Source: UBA3774 sp045600025
GTDB taxonomy: Bacteria; Bacillota; Clostridia; Lachnospirales; Lachnospiraceae
Direction of reading: 5' to 3'
NCBI GenBank assembly: GCA_045600025.1
Contig: JAZRXC010000007.1
Span: forward strand, 1-37,882
Length of the DNA stretch: 37,882 nucleotides
Part shown: in pieces, positions 31,575-37,882 of the stretch
How positions within the stretch are numbered: the first letter of the stretch is position 1
Layout of the letters: each line of letters begins with the position of its first letter
Translations under genes and position numbers: made by a program
The notes under the pieces: generated by a model
Told to the model about the DNA's origin: nothing
What the model saw: the letters and a program-made list of their open reading frames with translations, nothing else
The model's database searches: none

Positions 31575-31603
31575 ATTTTAACACATCAATGATTTATTTT
31601 CAA
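31575..31603 (-). promoter_or_regulatory. Minus-strand promoter of tRNA-Gly
   Basis: On the minus strand, TTGAAA (31598-31603) and TAAAAT (31575-31580) are 17 bases apart, 10 bases before the tRNA. It lies within the 52-base gap in front of the ECF transporter gene, so the two promoters must overlap or be very close. Confidence 0.8.
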
Positions 31604-31617
31604 GATTCGGGGGAAAT

Positions 31618-32238
31618 ATGAAGCGTACACTTTCCGTTAAATCTATGGCTCTTATAGCTATGCTTTCCGCTATAGCTGTACTTTTGATGCTGCTTCGTAT
31701 TCCGATTCCTTTTATCGCTCCGTCTTTTTACAAACTTGATTTAAGCGAGCTTCCCGTGCTTATAGGTGCATTTGCCATGGGACCTTTTGCAGGGGTTGTT
31801 ATTGAATTCTTAAAGATATTACTGAACCTTTTATTTAACGGAACAGATTCTGCCTACATAGGTGAGCTTGCCAATTTTCTTATGGGCTGCGCCTTTGTGC
31901 TTCCGGCAGGTTTAATATACAAATATGTTCACAACAGGAAGGGTGCATATATTGCGATTGCAACCGGTTGCGTTACGCTTTCCGTAGCCGCGGCGCTTGT
32001 TAATGCCTTTTTGCTCCTGCCCTGGTATGCGGATCATTTCTTTGCTTCTGCCGGCGGCATGGATGCAATTCTTTCGCTTGGCGCGAAAATTCATCCTTCA
32101 ATCGGTACGCTGACAGGTTTTACGCTTCTGTGCGTGCTCCCTTTTAATCTACTGAAGGGCATTTTGACAGGAGCTCTTACGGCGCTTTTATATAAACGCG
32201 TCAGTTTCTTAATCCATAATTTCAGAGGGGACAAATAA
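31618..32238 (+). CDS. ECF transporter substrate-binding subunit, RibU (riboflavin) type
   Basis: 206-aa membrane protein with about six helices that captures a vitamin for an energy-coupling-factor transporter. The region FYKLDLSELPVLIGAFAMGP and IEFLKILLNLLF match the K-x-D-x-S-x-x-P and GP...K patterns of RibU, so riboflavin is the most likely substrate. The shared energizing module (EcfA, EcfA', EcfT) is not in the window. GGGGG at 31608-31612 serves as ribosome site. No FMN riboswitch fits in the short upstream gap. Its stop overlaps the pcrA start by one base. Confidence 0.85.
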   Translation: MKRTLSVKSMALIAMLSAIAVLLMLLRIPIPFIAPSFYKLDLSELPVLIGAFAMGPFAGVVIEFLKILLNLLFNGTDSAYIGELANFLMGCAFVLPAGLIYKYVHNRKGAYIAIATGCVTLSVAAALVNAFLLLPWYADHFFASAGGMDAILSLGAKIHPSIGTLTGFTLLCVLPFNLLKGILTGALTALLYKRVSFLIHNFRGDK

Positions 32239-34508
32239 TGTCATTACTTGACTCTTTAAATGATAAACAGCGGGAAGCCGTACTTGCTACTGACGGTCCC
32301 GTGCTTATTCTTGCAGGAGCGGGTTCCGGTAAGACGCGAGTGCTTACCTACCGCGTCGCGTACCTGATATCCGAGTGCGGCGTGAAGCCCTGGAATATTC
32401 TTGCTATTACATTTACCAACAAGGCTGCCCGTGAGATGCGTGACAGGGTTGATACCTTGTGCGCCGATGAGGGCGGTATGGTTTGGGTTGCTACTTTCCA
32501 TGCGACCTGCGGACGTATTCTTCGCATGCATGCGCCGCTTCTGGGATTTACACCGAACTTTACTATATATGATACTGATGATCAGCGGACGCTGATGAAG
32601 CGCGTTTTGAAAACTCTGGATCTTGATCCGAAGCGCTACAATGAGAGGCAGATCCTTTCGCGCATCTCTGCTGCGAAAAACGATATGATATCGCCTGATA
32701 CCATGGCGCGTGTTGCTTCCGGCAATTATTTTGATATGCAGGTTGCCAATTGCTATGAGGAATATCAGAAGCAGCTAAAGGCAAATGATGCGATGGATTT
32801 TGATGACATGCTTCTTTATGTCGTTGAGCTTTTTAAGAAGTATCCGGAGGTTCTCAGACAGTATCAGGACAGGTTTAAATATATCATGGTCGATGAGTAT
32901 CAGGATACTAACAAGGTTCAGTTTGCTTTTATCAAGATGCTCGCCGCACAGCATAAGAATATATGTGTTGTGGGTGATGACGATCAGTCTATTTACAAAT
33001 TCCGCGGTGCGGATATTACCAATATTTTGAATTTTGAGGAAACATTTCCCGGTACTACGGTTATCAAGCTTGAGCAGAATTATCGTTCTACTCCCGAGAT
33101 TCTTAAAGTGGCAAATGATGTTATACGCCATAACGCAGGTCGTAAGGATAAGTCACTTTGGACCGCTCGCGATGCAGGTGAAAAGGTTGATTTCCGTGAG
33201 TATGATACGGGATACGAAGAGGCGGAAGAGGTTATTACCGATATCAAATCCAATCGTAGTACTTTTGATTACGGGCAGGTTGCAATTCTTTACAGAACCA
33301 ACGCTCAGTCGCGTCTTTTTGAAGAAAAGTGTGTTTTGTACGATGTGCCTTACAGGATTGTCGGCGGTGTTAATTTCTATCAGCGTAAGGAGATTAAGGA
33401 TGTTATTTCCTATCTTCGTGTTATAGCGGGCGGGCAGGATGATCTTTCCTGCATCAGAATTATCAATGAGCCAAAGCGTGGTATCGGTGCGACTACTGTG
33501 GCGCGAGTAAGTGATTATGCGGCCGGCCGTGGCATCGGATTTTTAGATGCGCTTAAGGAGGCTGCGCAGATACCGGGTGTATCAAGCGGTACAGCGGATA
33601 AAATAAAAGCTTTTGTTGATTTGATTGAGGGCCTTCAAGAAAAAGCTGCTAATATGCCTCTGCGCGATTTAATGGAGGCTGTTCTTGATGAGAGCGGTTA
33701 TGTCAAGGCGCTTAAGGATGAGGGCACGGTAGATGCCGAGACCAGAATCGAGAACATTCAGGAGCTTGTTAACAAGGCTGCTGAAATTACATATGAGTCT
33801 AACTTAAACGAGCCGGAAAAGAATCCTTATACTACGGTGCTTACTCAGTTCCTTGAGGAAACGGCACTTATTTCCGATGTTGATGAGATGGATTCTGATG
33901 AAAACAGGGTTGTTCTTATGACGCTTCATGGCGCCAAAGGTCTTGAGTTCCCGCGTGTGTATATCGCAGGTATGGAGGATGGTCTTTTCCCGAGTATGAT
34001 GTCGCTTACTTCCGAGAATCCGGAAGAGGAACTTGAAGAAGAGAGGCGTCTTGCGTATGTAGGTATTACGCGTGCTATGGACAGGCTTTCGCTTACGGCG
34101 GCTTCTTCTCGTATGGTTAATGGTGAGACGAGATTCAGTAATATTTCAAGATTCGTTAAGGAGATTGCTCCGGCGGATCTTGATAGGGCTGATTCAGTTA
34201 AGAAGCCCAAGTATGATAGCGGCAAATCAACATCCGGCGGTTCTTTCGGTAAGTCATTTACCACATCAAGGCCTGCAGCTTCTACGCCGGTGCTTTCAGG
34301 CAAGGCGTATATGGGCAAGGAGTTTGTTGTAAATAAAGCTTCTTCGCTTGATTATTCTGTCGGTGATAGGGTGTGCCATTCTAAATTCGGTGAGGGTATA
34401 GTGCAGAGTATTGTTGACGGCAAGCAGGATTTTGAAGTTACTGTTGATTTCGATAGTGTCGGCACGAAAAAGATGTTTGCTTCATTTGCGAAACTTGAAA
34501 AAGTATAA
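32238..34508 (+). CDS. pcrA: ATP-dependent DNA helicase PcrA/UvrD
   Basis: Superfamily 1A 3'-5' helicase for repair and for removing RNA polymerase and RecA from DNA (756 aa). Motifs in order: Q motif LNDKQREAV, Walker A AGAGSGKT, Ia TFTNKAAREM, II VDEYQDTN, III GDDDQSIYKFRGA, IV EQNYRS, V TLHGAKGLEF, VI EERRLAYVGITRA. After a Ser/Gly/Lys linker the C-terminal Tudor-like domain (SVGDRVCHSKFGEGIV... ASFAKLEKV), known in relatives to contact RNA polymerase, is present. The start overlaps the upstream stop (TAATG) with AGAGGGG at 32223-32229. pcrA usually clusters with ligA; here it is coupled to a vitamin transporter gene. Confidence 0.97.
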   Translation: MSLLDSLNDKQREAVLATDGPVLILAGAGSGKTRVLTYRVAYLISECGVKPWNILAITFTNKAAREMRDRVDTLCADEGGMVWVATFHATCGRILRMHAPLLGFTPNFTIYDTDDQRTLMKRVLKTLDLDPKRYNERQILSRISAAKNDMISPDTMARVASGNYFDMQVANCYEEYQKQLKANDAMDFDDMLLYVVELFKKYPEVLRQYQDRFKYIMVDEYQDTNKVQFAFIKMLAAQHKNICVVGDDDQSIYKFRGADITNILNFEETFPGTTVIKLEQNYRSTPEILKVANDVIRHNAGRKDKSLWTARDAGEKVDFREYDTGYEEAEEVITDIKSNRSTFDYGQVAILYRTNAQSRLFEEKCVLYDVPYRIVGGVNFYQRKEIKDVISYLRVIAGGQDDLSCIRIINEPKRGIGATTVARVSDYAAGRGIGFLDALKEAAQIPGVSSGTADKIKAFVDLIEGLQEKAANMPLRDLMEAVLDESGYVKALKDEGTVDAETRIENIQELVNKAAEITYESNLNEPEKNPYTTVLTQFLEETALISDVDEMDSDENRVVLMTLHGAKGLEFPRVYIAGMEDGLFPSMMSLTSENPEEELEEERRLAYVGITRAMDRLSLTAASSRMVNGETRFSNISRFVKEIAPADLDRADSVKKPKYDSGKSTSGGSFGKSFTTSRPAASTPVLSGKAYMGKEFVVNKASSLDYSVGDRVCHSKFGEGIVQSIVDGKQDFEVTVDFDSVGTKKMFASFAKLEKV

Positions 34509-34517
34509 GTTTTCAAG

Positions 34518-34546
34518 TTGTGAATTTATTTTTTCTGGGTTATAAT
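34518..34546 (+). promoter_or_regulatory. Promoter of the small acidic membrane protein gene
   Basis: TTGTGA at 34518-34523 and TATAAT at 34541-34546, 17 bases apart, beginning 10 bases after pcrA. Confidence 0.8.
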
Positions 34547-34579
34547 AAACTAAACGATGAGAGAAGGAGGAAAATTCTC

Positions 34580-34792
34580 ATGAATAAGGACAACATTATT
34601 AAGGATATTCTGATTATTGTCGGTGCTATTGCCAGTGTTGCTGCTATTGCTTATGCAGTTTACCGCTTCTTTATTGAAGATGATTACGATGATTTTGACG
34701 AGGATTATTACTTCGATGATGATGACATCGCTGATCTGCTCGAGGACGAGAAGAAGGAAGAGGAAGTAGCCGCTGAGCCGGTGACCGAATAA
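34580..34792 (+). CDS. Small membrane protein with a highly acidic tail
   Basis: 70 aa: a short basic/polar start, one membrane helix (about residues 9-30, ILIIVGAIASVAAIAYAVYRFF) and a tail rich in Asp, Glu and Tyr. The AAGGAGG at 34564-34570 selects ATG 34580; the frame is open back to 34520, but that start lies in the promoter. It has its own strong promoter and terminator, so it is a real, separately expressed gene. Topology is uncertain because the acidic tail could be on either side. Function unknown; no recognised motif. Confidence 0.8.
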   Translation: MNKDNIIKDILIIVGAIASVAAIAYAVYRFFIEDDYDDFDEDYYFDDDDIADLLEDEKKEEEVAAEPVTE

Positions 34793-34806
34793 CTTTAATT
34801 ATTTCA

Positions 34807-34832
34807 GGCGGGGCCGGTTGCCCCGCTTTTTC
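34807..34832 (+). terminator. Terminator after the acidic membrane protein gene
   Basis: GCGGGGC and GCCCCGC around a CGGTT loop, followed by TTTTTC. It is only 15 bases before the rlmD start. Confidence 0.9.
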
Positions 34833-34846
34833 TTTATAGGAGTAAT

Positions 34847-36067
34847 ATGTGTAATTCAGATGTTAATACTTGTCCGCATTTTGGTATCTGCGGGGGCTGC
34901 CAGCTTTTTGATATGAGCTACGAGGAGCAGCTAAGATTTAAGTCCGAGAAGGTGCATACGCTGCTCGCTCCTTATCTTGGCGATGCTGTTTTTGAGGAGC
35001 CTGTGGCGAGTCCTGATATTTTCGGTTACAGAAACAAGATGGAGTTTACCTTTGGCGATGTTATCAAGGATGGTCCGCTGACGCTTGGTCTTCATCAGAA
35101 GAAGAGTTTTTATAATGTCGTTACGGTTGATAATTGCCGTATCGTTGATGAGGATTACAGGCGGATTTTGTGTGGCATCTTGGATTATTTTTCGCAGCGC
35201 GGCATAAAGTATTATCACAAGAAGCGCGGCACCGGCCATTTGCGGCATCTTGTTATTCGTAAGGCGGCAGCTACAGGTGAGATTCTTGTTATGATTGTTT
35301 CGGTTTCTTCGCTTACGATTGAGACTGGTTTTACGGATATGCTGCTGGCGCTTCCTCTGTCCGGACGGATTGCCGGGGTGTTGCATGCGAAGAATGATTT
35401 GCCCGCTGATATGGTGCAGGCGCAGGAGCTTGTTACCTTATATGGCCGCGATTATTTTTATGAGGACCTGCTTGGCCTTCGATTTAAGATTACGCCGTTT
35501 TCTTTTTTCCAGACCAACAGCCGCGGTGCGGAGCGGCTATATGAAGTTGTGCGCGAGTACTGCGGCAATATAGACGGGCAGAAGATATTTGATCTATATA
35601 GCGGCACCGGCACTATCGCGCAGGTGCTTGCACCTGCCGTGTCGCATGTAACGGGAGTTGAGATAGTAGAGGAAGCGGTCGCAGCCGCACGCGAAAATGC
35701 CGCGGCAAATGGACTGACCAACTGCACATTTATCGCAGGAGACGTATTCAAGGTACTCTCAGAACTCCCCGAGTTACCTGAATTCATAGTACTTGATCCC
35801 CCGCGTGAAGGCATGACACCAAAGGCACTATCAAAGATAATATCATACGGCGTAGAGCGCATAGTGTACGTCAGCTGCAAGCCGGACTCCCTCGCCCGCG
35901 ACCTCGCTATTTTCACCGAGCAAGGCTACAAAGTCGAAAAGACAAGATGCGTAGACATGTTCCCCTGGACACGGCATATAGAGACTGTCGCATTACTGTC
36001 GAGAACTGAAAATCGTGGCGAGACTTGGAGATTGCAGTCCGATGAATTAAAACGCTATGAATTATAA
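34847..36067 (+). CDS. 23S rRNA (uracil-C5)-methyltransferase, RlmD/RlmCD family
   Basis: SAM-dependent methylation of a uracil C5 in 23S rRNA (or tRNA in the related TrmA; 406 aa). An iron-sulfur cluster is indicated by Cys9, Cys15 and Cys18 (CPHFGICGGC) plus the Cys in VDNCRI. The SAM fold has FDLYSGTGTIAQ and LDPPREG, and the catalytic Cys344 lies in YVSCKPDSLARDL, with the general base within the final HIETVALL. The N-terminal TRAM domain of many relatives is absent. AGGAG at 34838-34842 is the ribosome site. Base composition flips about half way: up to about 35600 T and G dominate the coding strand, later A and C. No promoter between the terminator and the start was found. Confidence 0.9.
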   Translation: MCNSDVNTCPHFGICGGCQLFDMSYEEQLRFKSEKVHTLLAPYLGDAVFEEPVASPDIFGYRNKMEFTFGDVIKDGPLTLGLHQKKSFYNVVTVDNCRIVDEDYRRILCGILDYFSQRGIKYYHKKRGTGHLRHLVIRKAAATGEILVMIVSVSSLTIETGFTDMLLALPLSGRIAGVLHAKNDLPADMVQAQELVTLYGRDYFYEDLLGLRFKITPFSFFQTNSRGAERLYEVVREYCGNIDGQKIFDLYSGTGTIAQVLAPAVSHVTGVEIVEEAVAAARENAAANGLTNCTFIAGDVFKVLSELPELPEFIVLDPPREGMTPKALSKIISYGVERIVYVSCKPDSLARDLAIFTEQGYKVEKTRCVDMFPWTRHIETVALLSRTENRGETWRLQSDELKRYEL

Positions 36068-36075
36068 TTTACCTC

Positions 36076-36106
36076 TTGACTCGTCCCTTAGAGGATAGAA
36101 TAGAGT
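36076..36106 (+). promoter_or_regulatory. MerR-type promoter with a 19-base spacer
   Basis: TTGACT at 36076-36081 and TAGAGT at 36101-36106 are 19 bases apart, the long spacing typical of promoters activated by MerR-family proteins. The spacer contains the imperfect symmetry TCCCTTAGAGGA, the likely binding site. The overlapping TAGAAT at 36096-36101 would give 14, too short. Confidence 0.65.
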
Positions 36107-36134
36107 TTCAGATGTGGAAAGGAGATTCAAGAAA

Positions 36135-36926
36135 ATGCTGAAAATAAGTGATTTTTCAAAGCTTTCACATCTGACCGTTAAAGCTCTGAGGTTTTACGAA
36201 AAGGAAGGCCTTCTGAAACCTGCCTCCGTTGACGAATGGAGTGGTTACAGGTTTTATGAAACATCTCAGCTTGAAATCGCTGCGAAGATAAAAGCATACA
36301 GACAGCTTGACCTGTCAATTGAAGAAATCAAAGCGGTTTTTGCCGGGTCTGATGTGAAAGTAATCCTGCAGGAGAAACTAAAAGCACTGACAAAAGAAAA
36401 GCAGATTATCGAATCTCGTCTTTCCATAATCAAATCAATTCTGGAGGACAAAGAGATGAAATACCAGGTAACAGAAAAAGTGATTCCCGAAAAGATCGTT
36501 TATTCTGCAGAAACAGTATTAAAGACTTATTCAGACAGTATGCAATGGATTCCATCCGTCGGGCAGGAGTGCCTTAAGCTGAATCCGGACTTGAAATGCG
36601 CAGAGCCGCCGTATGAGTTCTGTGAGTATCTTGACGGTGAGTATAAAGAAACCGATATCCGTATTAGACATAATGAGGCCGTAACGACATTCGGAAAAGA
36701 AAACGAACTCATTAAGTTTAGAACACTTCCGGAAACAAAAGTGCTGAGCATTTACCATAAAGGAGCCTATGACAAAATCGGTGAAGCATATGCATTCCTT
36801 ATGAAATACGCAGAACAGAATGGATATTCAGTAGCCGGATTTGCTCGCGAATGTTACATTGATGGTATTTGGAATAAGGAATCGGAAGAGGACTGGCTGA
36901 CTGAGATTCAGCTACCGATTGAATAA
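36135..36926 (+). CDS. MerR-family regulator with a GyrI-like ligand-binding domain
   Basis: 263 aa. An N-terminal MerR helix-turn-helix and wing (KISDFSKLSHLTVKALRFYE, LLKPASVDEWSGYRFY), a long coiled-coil dimer helix (about residues 75-112) and a C-terminal GyrI/BmrR-like domain (about 120-263; SIYHKGAYDKIGEAY, ending DWLTEIQLPIE). Relatives (BmrR, BltR) sense hydrophobic drugs and switch on efflux genes. No efflux gene is visible next to it; the MerR-type promoter just upstream suggests that it activates itself. AAAGGAG at 36118-36124 selects ATG 36135; the GTG at 36114 lies before it. Confidence 0.9.
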   Translation: MLKISDFSKLSHLTVKALRFYEKEGLLKPASVDEWSGYRFYETSQLEIAAKIKAYRQLDLSIEEIKAVFAGSDVKVILQEKLKALTKEKQIIESRLSIIKSILEDKEMKYQVTEKVIPEKIVYSAETVLKTYSDSMQWIPSVGQECLKLNPDLKCAEPPYEFCEYLDGEYKETDIRIRHNEAVTTFGKENELIKFRTLPETKVLSIYHKGAYDKIGEAYAFLMKYAEQNGYSVAGFARECYIDGIWNKESEEDWLTEIQLPIE

Positions 36927-36963
36927 TGAATATGAGTTCGTTCAACCATCGAACGAGAGCAAA

Positions 36964-37002
36964 ATACCCGCAGACCCTTAACCGGAACTGCGGGTATCTT
37001 TA
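36964..37002 (+). terminator. Putative terminator after the MerR-type gene
   Basis: ATACCCGCAG (36964-36973) and CTGCGGGTAT (36988-36997) are perfect 10-base arms over a 14-base loop; the T tract (CTTTAT) is weak. Confidence 0.6.
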
Positions 37003-37011
37003 TGCCTTGCG

Positions 37012-37077
37012 CTATTCGTTTATGTCGATTTCCTGGCCGTCTTTGAATGTGATGGTCACCTTGTCATCGCTATGTTG
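37012..37077 (-). pseudogene. Short minus-strand coding relic of unknown origin
   Basis: Read on the minus strand, 22 codons between two stops give a protein-like ending with DKVTITFKDGQEIDINE. The alternating beta pattern resembles the last strands of a longer protein, such as a recombinase tail, but no start codon or remaining body exists. The 260-base gap 36927-37186 holds this, the putative terminator and the next promoter. Confidence 0.3.
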
Positions 37078-37109
37078 TTATGCTTCATTCTGATGATCAA
37101 GGATAATTA

Positions 37110-37138
37110 TTGCAGTTAAAGAAAAAATCTACTATAAT
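37110..37138 (+). promoter_or_regulatory. Promoter of the KilA-N gene
   Basis: TTGCAG at 37110-37115 and TATAAT at 37133-37138, 17 bases apart. Transcription would start near 37145, inside the LexA box. Confidence 0.8.
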
Positions 37139-37143
37139 TTAAT

Positions 37144-37157
37144 AGAACAAATGTTCT
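37144..37157 (+). promoter_or_regulatory. LexA (SOS) box of the KilA-N gene
   Basis: AGAACAAATGTTCT is perfectly symmetric at its ends and shares the 12-base core GAACAAATGTTC with the dinB box. It covers the predicted transcription start, a position that should repress. Confidence 0.88.
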
Positions 37158-37186
37158 ATAAATAAATACGAAAGCGGAGGTTTTAT

Positions 37187-37882
37187 ATGGCAGATAAGAT
37201 CAAGAAAGAGACTATTCATGCAAAGGGTATTGATATAGGCATATACACATATGATTTTAAAGAAGAATATATTTCATTAACAGATATAGCTAAATATAGC
37301 AACAAGGATGATCCTAGATTTCCAATACAAAACTGGATGCGTAACAGAAATACTATTGAGTATCTGTCCATTTGGGAAGAACTACATAATCCAAATTTTA
37401 ACCGTGTGCAATTCGAGGCGGTTAAAGAGGAAGCTGGCTTAAATAGATTTGTTATGACTCCAACAAAATGGATTAATGAGATGAATTCAATTGGTATTGT
37501 TGTAAAAGCTGGAAGATATGGTGGAGGTACATATGCACATGTTGATATAGCTATGCATTTTGCGACATGGATTTCGCCGGAGTTTCAATTGTATATTATG
37601 AAAGATTACAGGCGATTAAAGAATGATGAAAACAATCGTCTATCGTTGAACTGGAATTTGAACAGAGAAATTGCAAAACTGAATTACAAAATTCATACGG
37701 ATGCAATTAAAGATAATCTTATTCCGCCGGAACTTACAAAAGAACAGATGTCATCCGTTTATGCTGATGAAGCAGATCTGTTGAATGTTGTATTGTTTGG
37801 CGTGACTGCAAAGGAGTGGCGTACAAGCAATAAGAATAAAAAAGGAAATATCAGGGATTACGCCTCAATAAAGCAACTTTTG
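37187..37882 (+). CDS. KilA-N domain protein, 3' end outside the window
   Basis: 232 codons are visible from ATG 37187 (ribosome site GCGGAGG at 37174-37180) to the window edge with no stop. The KilA-N DNA-binding domain of phage and bacterial proteins is recognised from YISLTDIAKY near residue 28, the NWMRNRNTIEYLSIWE helix region, and GRYGGGTYAHVDIAMHFATWISPEF at about 112-137 (key GTYAH...A..FA.WISPEF), followed by LKNDENN and a conserved C-terminal region with LNREIAKLNYKIHTDAI, LNVVLFGVTAKEW and RDYASI. Family length is about 270-280, so about 40-50 residues are missing. A phage origin is likely. SOS control, as read from the box upstream, would switch it on after DNA damage. Confidence 0.92.
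   Translation, partial: MADKIKKETIHAKGIDIGIYTYDFKEEYISLTDIAKYSNKDDPRFPIQNWMRNRNTIEYLSIWEELHNPNFNRVQFEAVKEEAGLNRFVMTPTKWINEMNSIGIVVKAGRYGGGTYAHVDIAMHFATWISPEFQLYIMKDYRRLKNDENNRLSLNWNLNREIAKLNYKIHTDAIKDNLIPPELTKEQMSSVYADEADLLNVVLFGVTAKEWRTSNKNKKGNIRDYASIKQLL

Noticed and set aside
31566..31617. FMN riboswitch before the RibU-type gene
   Set aside because: Only 52 bases separate it from the tRNA; an FMN riboswitch needs more than 100.
35580..36067. Replication origin or terminus marked by the skew flip
   Set aside because: Genes upstream, such as the phosphoglucomutase gene, already show the A/C-rich style, so the change is gene-level and not chromosome-scale in this window.
36934..36959. Third LexA-like site with GTTC and GAAC arms
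   Set aside because: The arms are in the wrong order and spaced seven apart; it is only a weak hairpin after the MerR-type gene.

Overview
The window looks like a chromosomal segment of an anaerobic, low-to-mid GC Clostridia member, most likely a Lachnospiraceae relative. Indicators are a pyrophosphate-type phosphofructokinase, a K+-dependent membrane pyrophosphatase, a comM-dprA-topA neighbourhood, Gram-positive LexA boxes of the GAAC-N4-GTTC type, strong AGGAGG-like ribosome sites, sigma-A promoters, and a variant dlt-like surface-modification operon. This placement is inferred from gene content and no database search was possible. Almost every gene is on the + strand; the only minus-strand gene I support is a tRNA-Gly.

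Layout. 2-1390: 3' end of a large secreted repeat protein. 1497-1880: tail of a dead large serine recombinase. 1955-3187: PPi-type phosphofructokinase. 3252-3325: tRNA-Arg. 3416-4654: Y-family DNA polymerase under a LexA box. 4736-6493: secreted SGNH-like protein. 6828-9430: comM and dprA. 9435-12717: three-gene surface-adhesin cassette (membrane protein, small secreted protein, thioester/ester-bond adhesin) lying between dprA and topA. 12785-14743: topA. 14800-15660: DegV protein. 15855-17837: Na+-type membrane pyrophosphatase. 18056-19932: rpsB-tsf behind a structured leader. 20036-20686: upp.

20822-30545 is one tightly packed run of nine genes behind a single good promoter: phosphoglucomutase, two tandem membrane-anchored transglutaminase-like proteins, an amino-acid racemase, a DltA-like adenylation enzyme, a carrier protein, an MBOAT acyltransferase, a DltD-like SGNH protein and a lipoprotein. 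This is the best candidate in the window for an undescribed system. It has the parts list of teichoic acid D-alanylation, but in the order A-C-B-D, with a changed DltA chirality pocket (Gly where canonical DltA has Cys), a Cys in place of Ser in the DltD-like GDS box, a racemase, and two putative crosslinking or proteolytic transglutaminase-fold proteins. I infer an envelope aminoacyl modification with a substrate other than, or broader than, D-alanine.

Downstream are an S1-domain RNA-binding protein with a leader that can hide its own ribosome site, a divergent tRNA-Gly/riboflavin-type ECF transporter pair, pcrA, a small acidic membrane protein, an rlmD-type rRNA methyltransferase whose strand composition flips mid-gene, an apparently autoregulated MerR/GyrI-like regulator, and a KilA-N-domain gene that runs off the window and carries the same LexA-box core as the polymerase gene. 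Two regulons can therefore be read directly: SOS (polymerase and KilA-N gene) and PPi-linked energy metabolism (phosphofructokinase and membrane pyrophosphatase).
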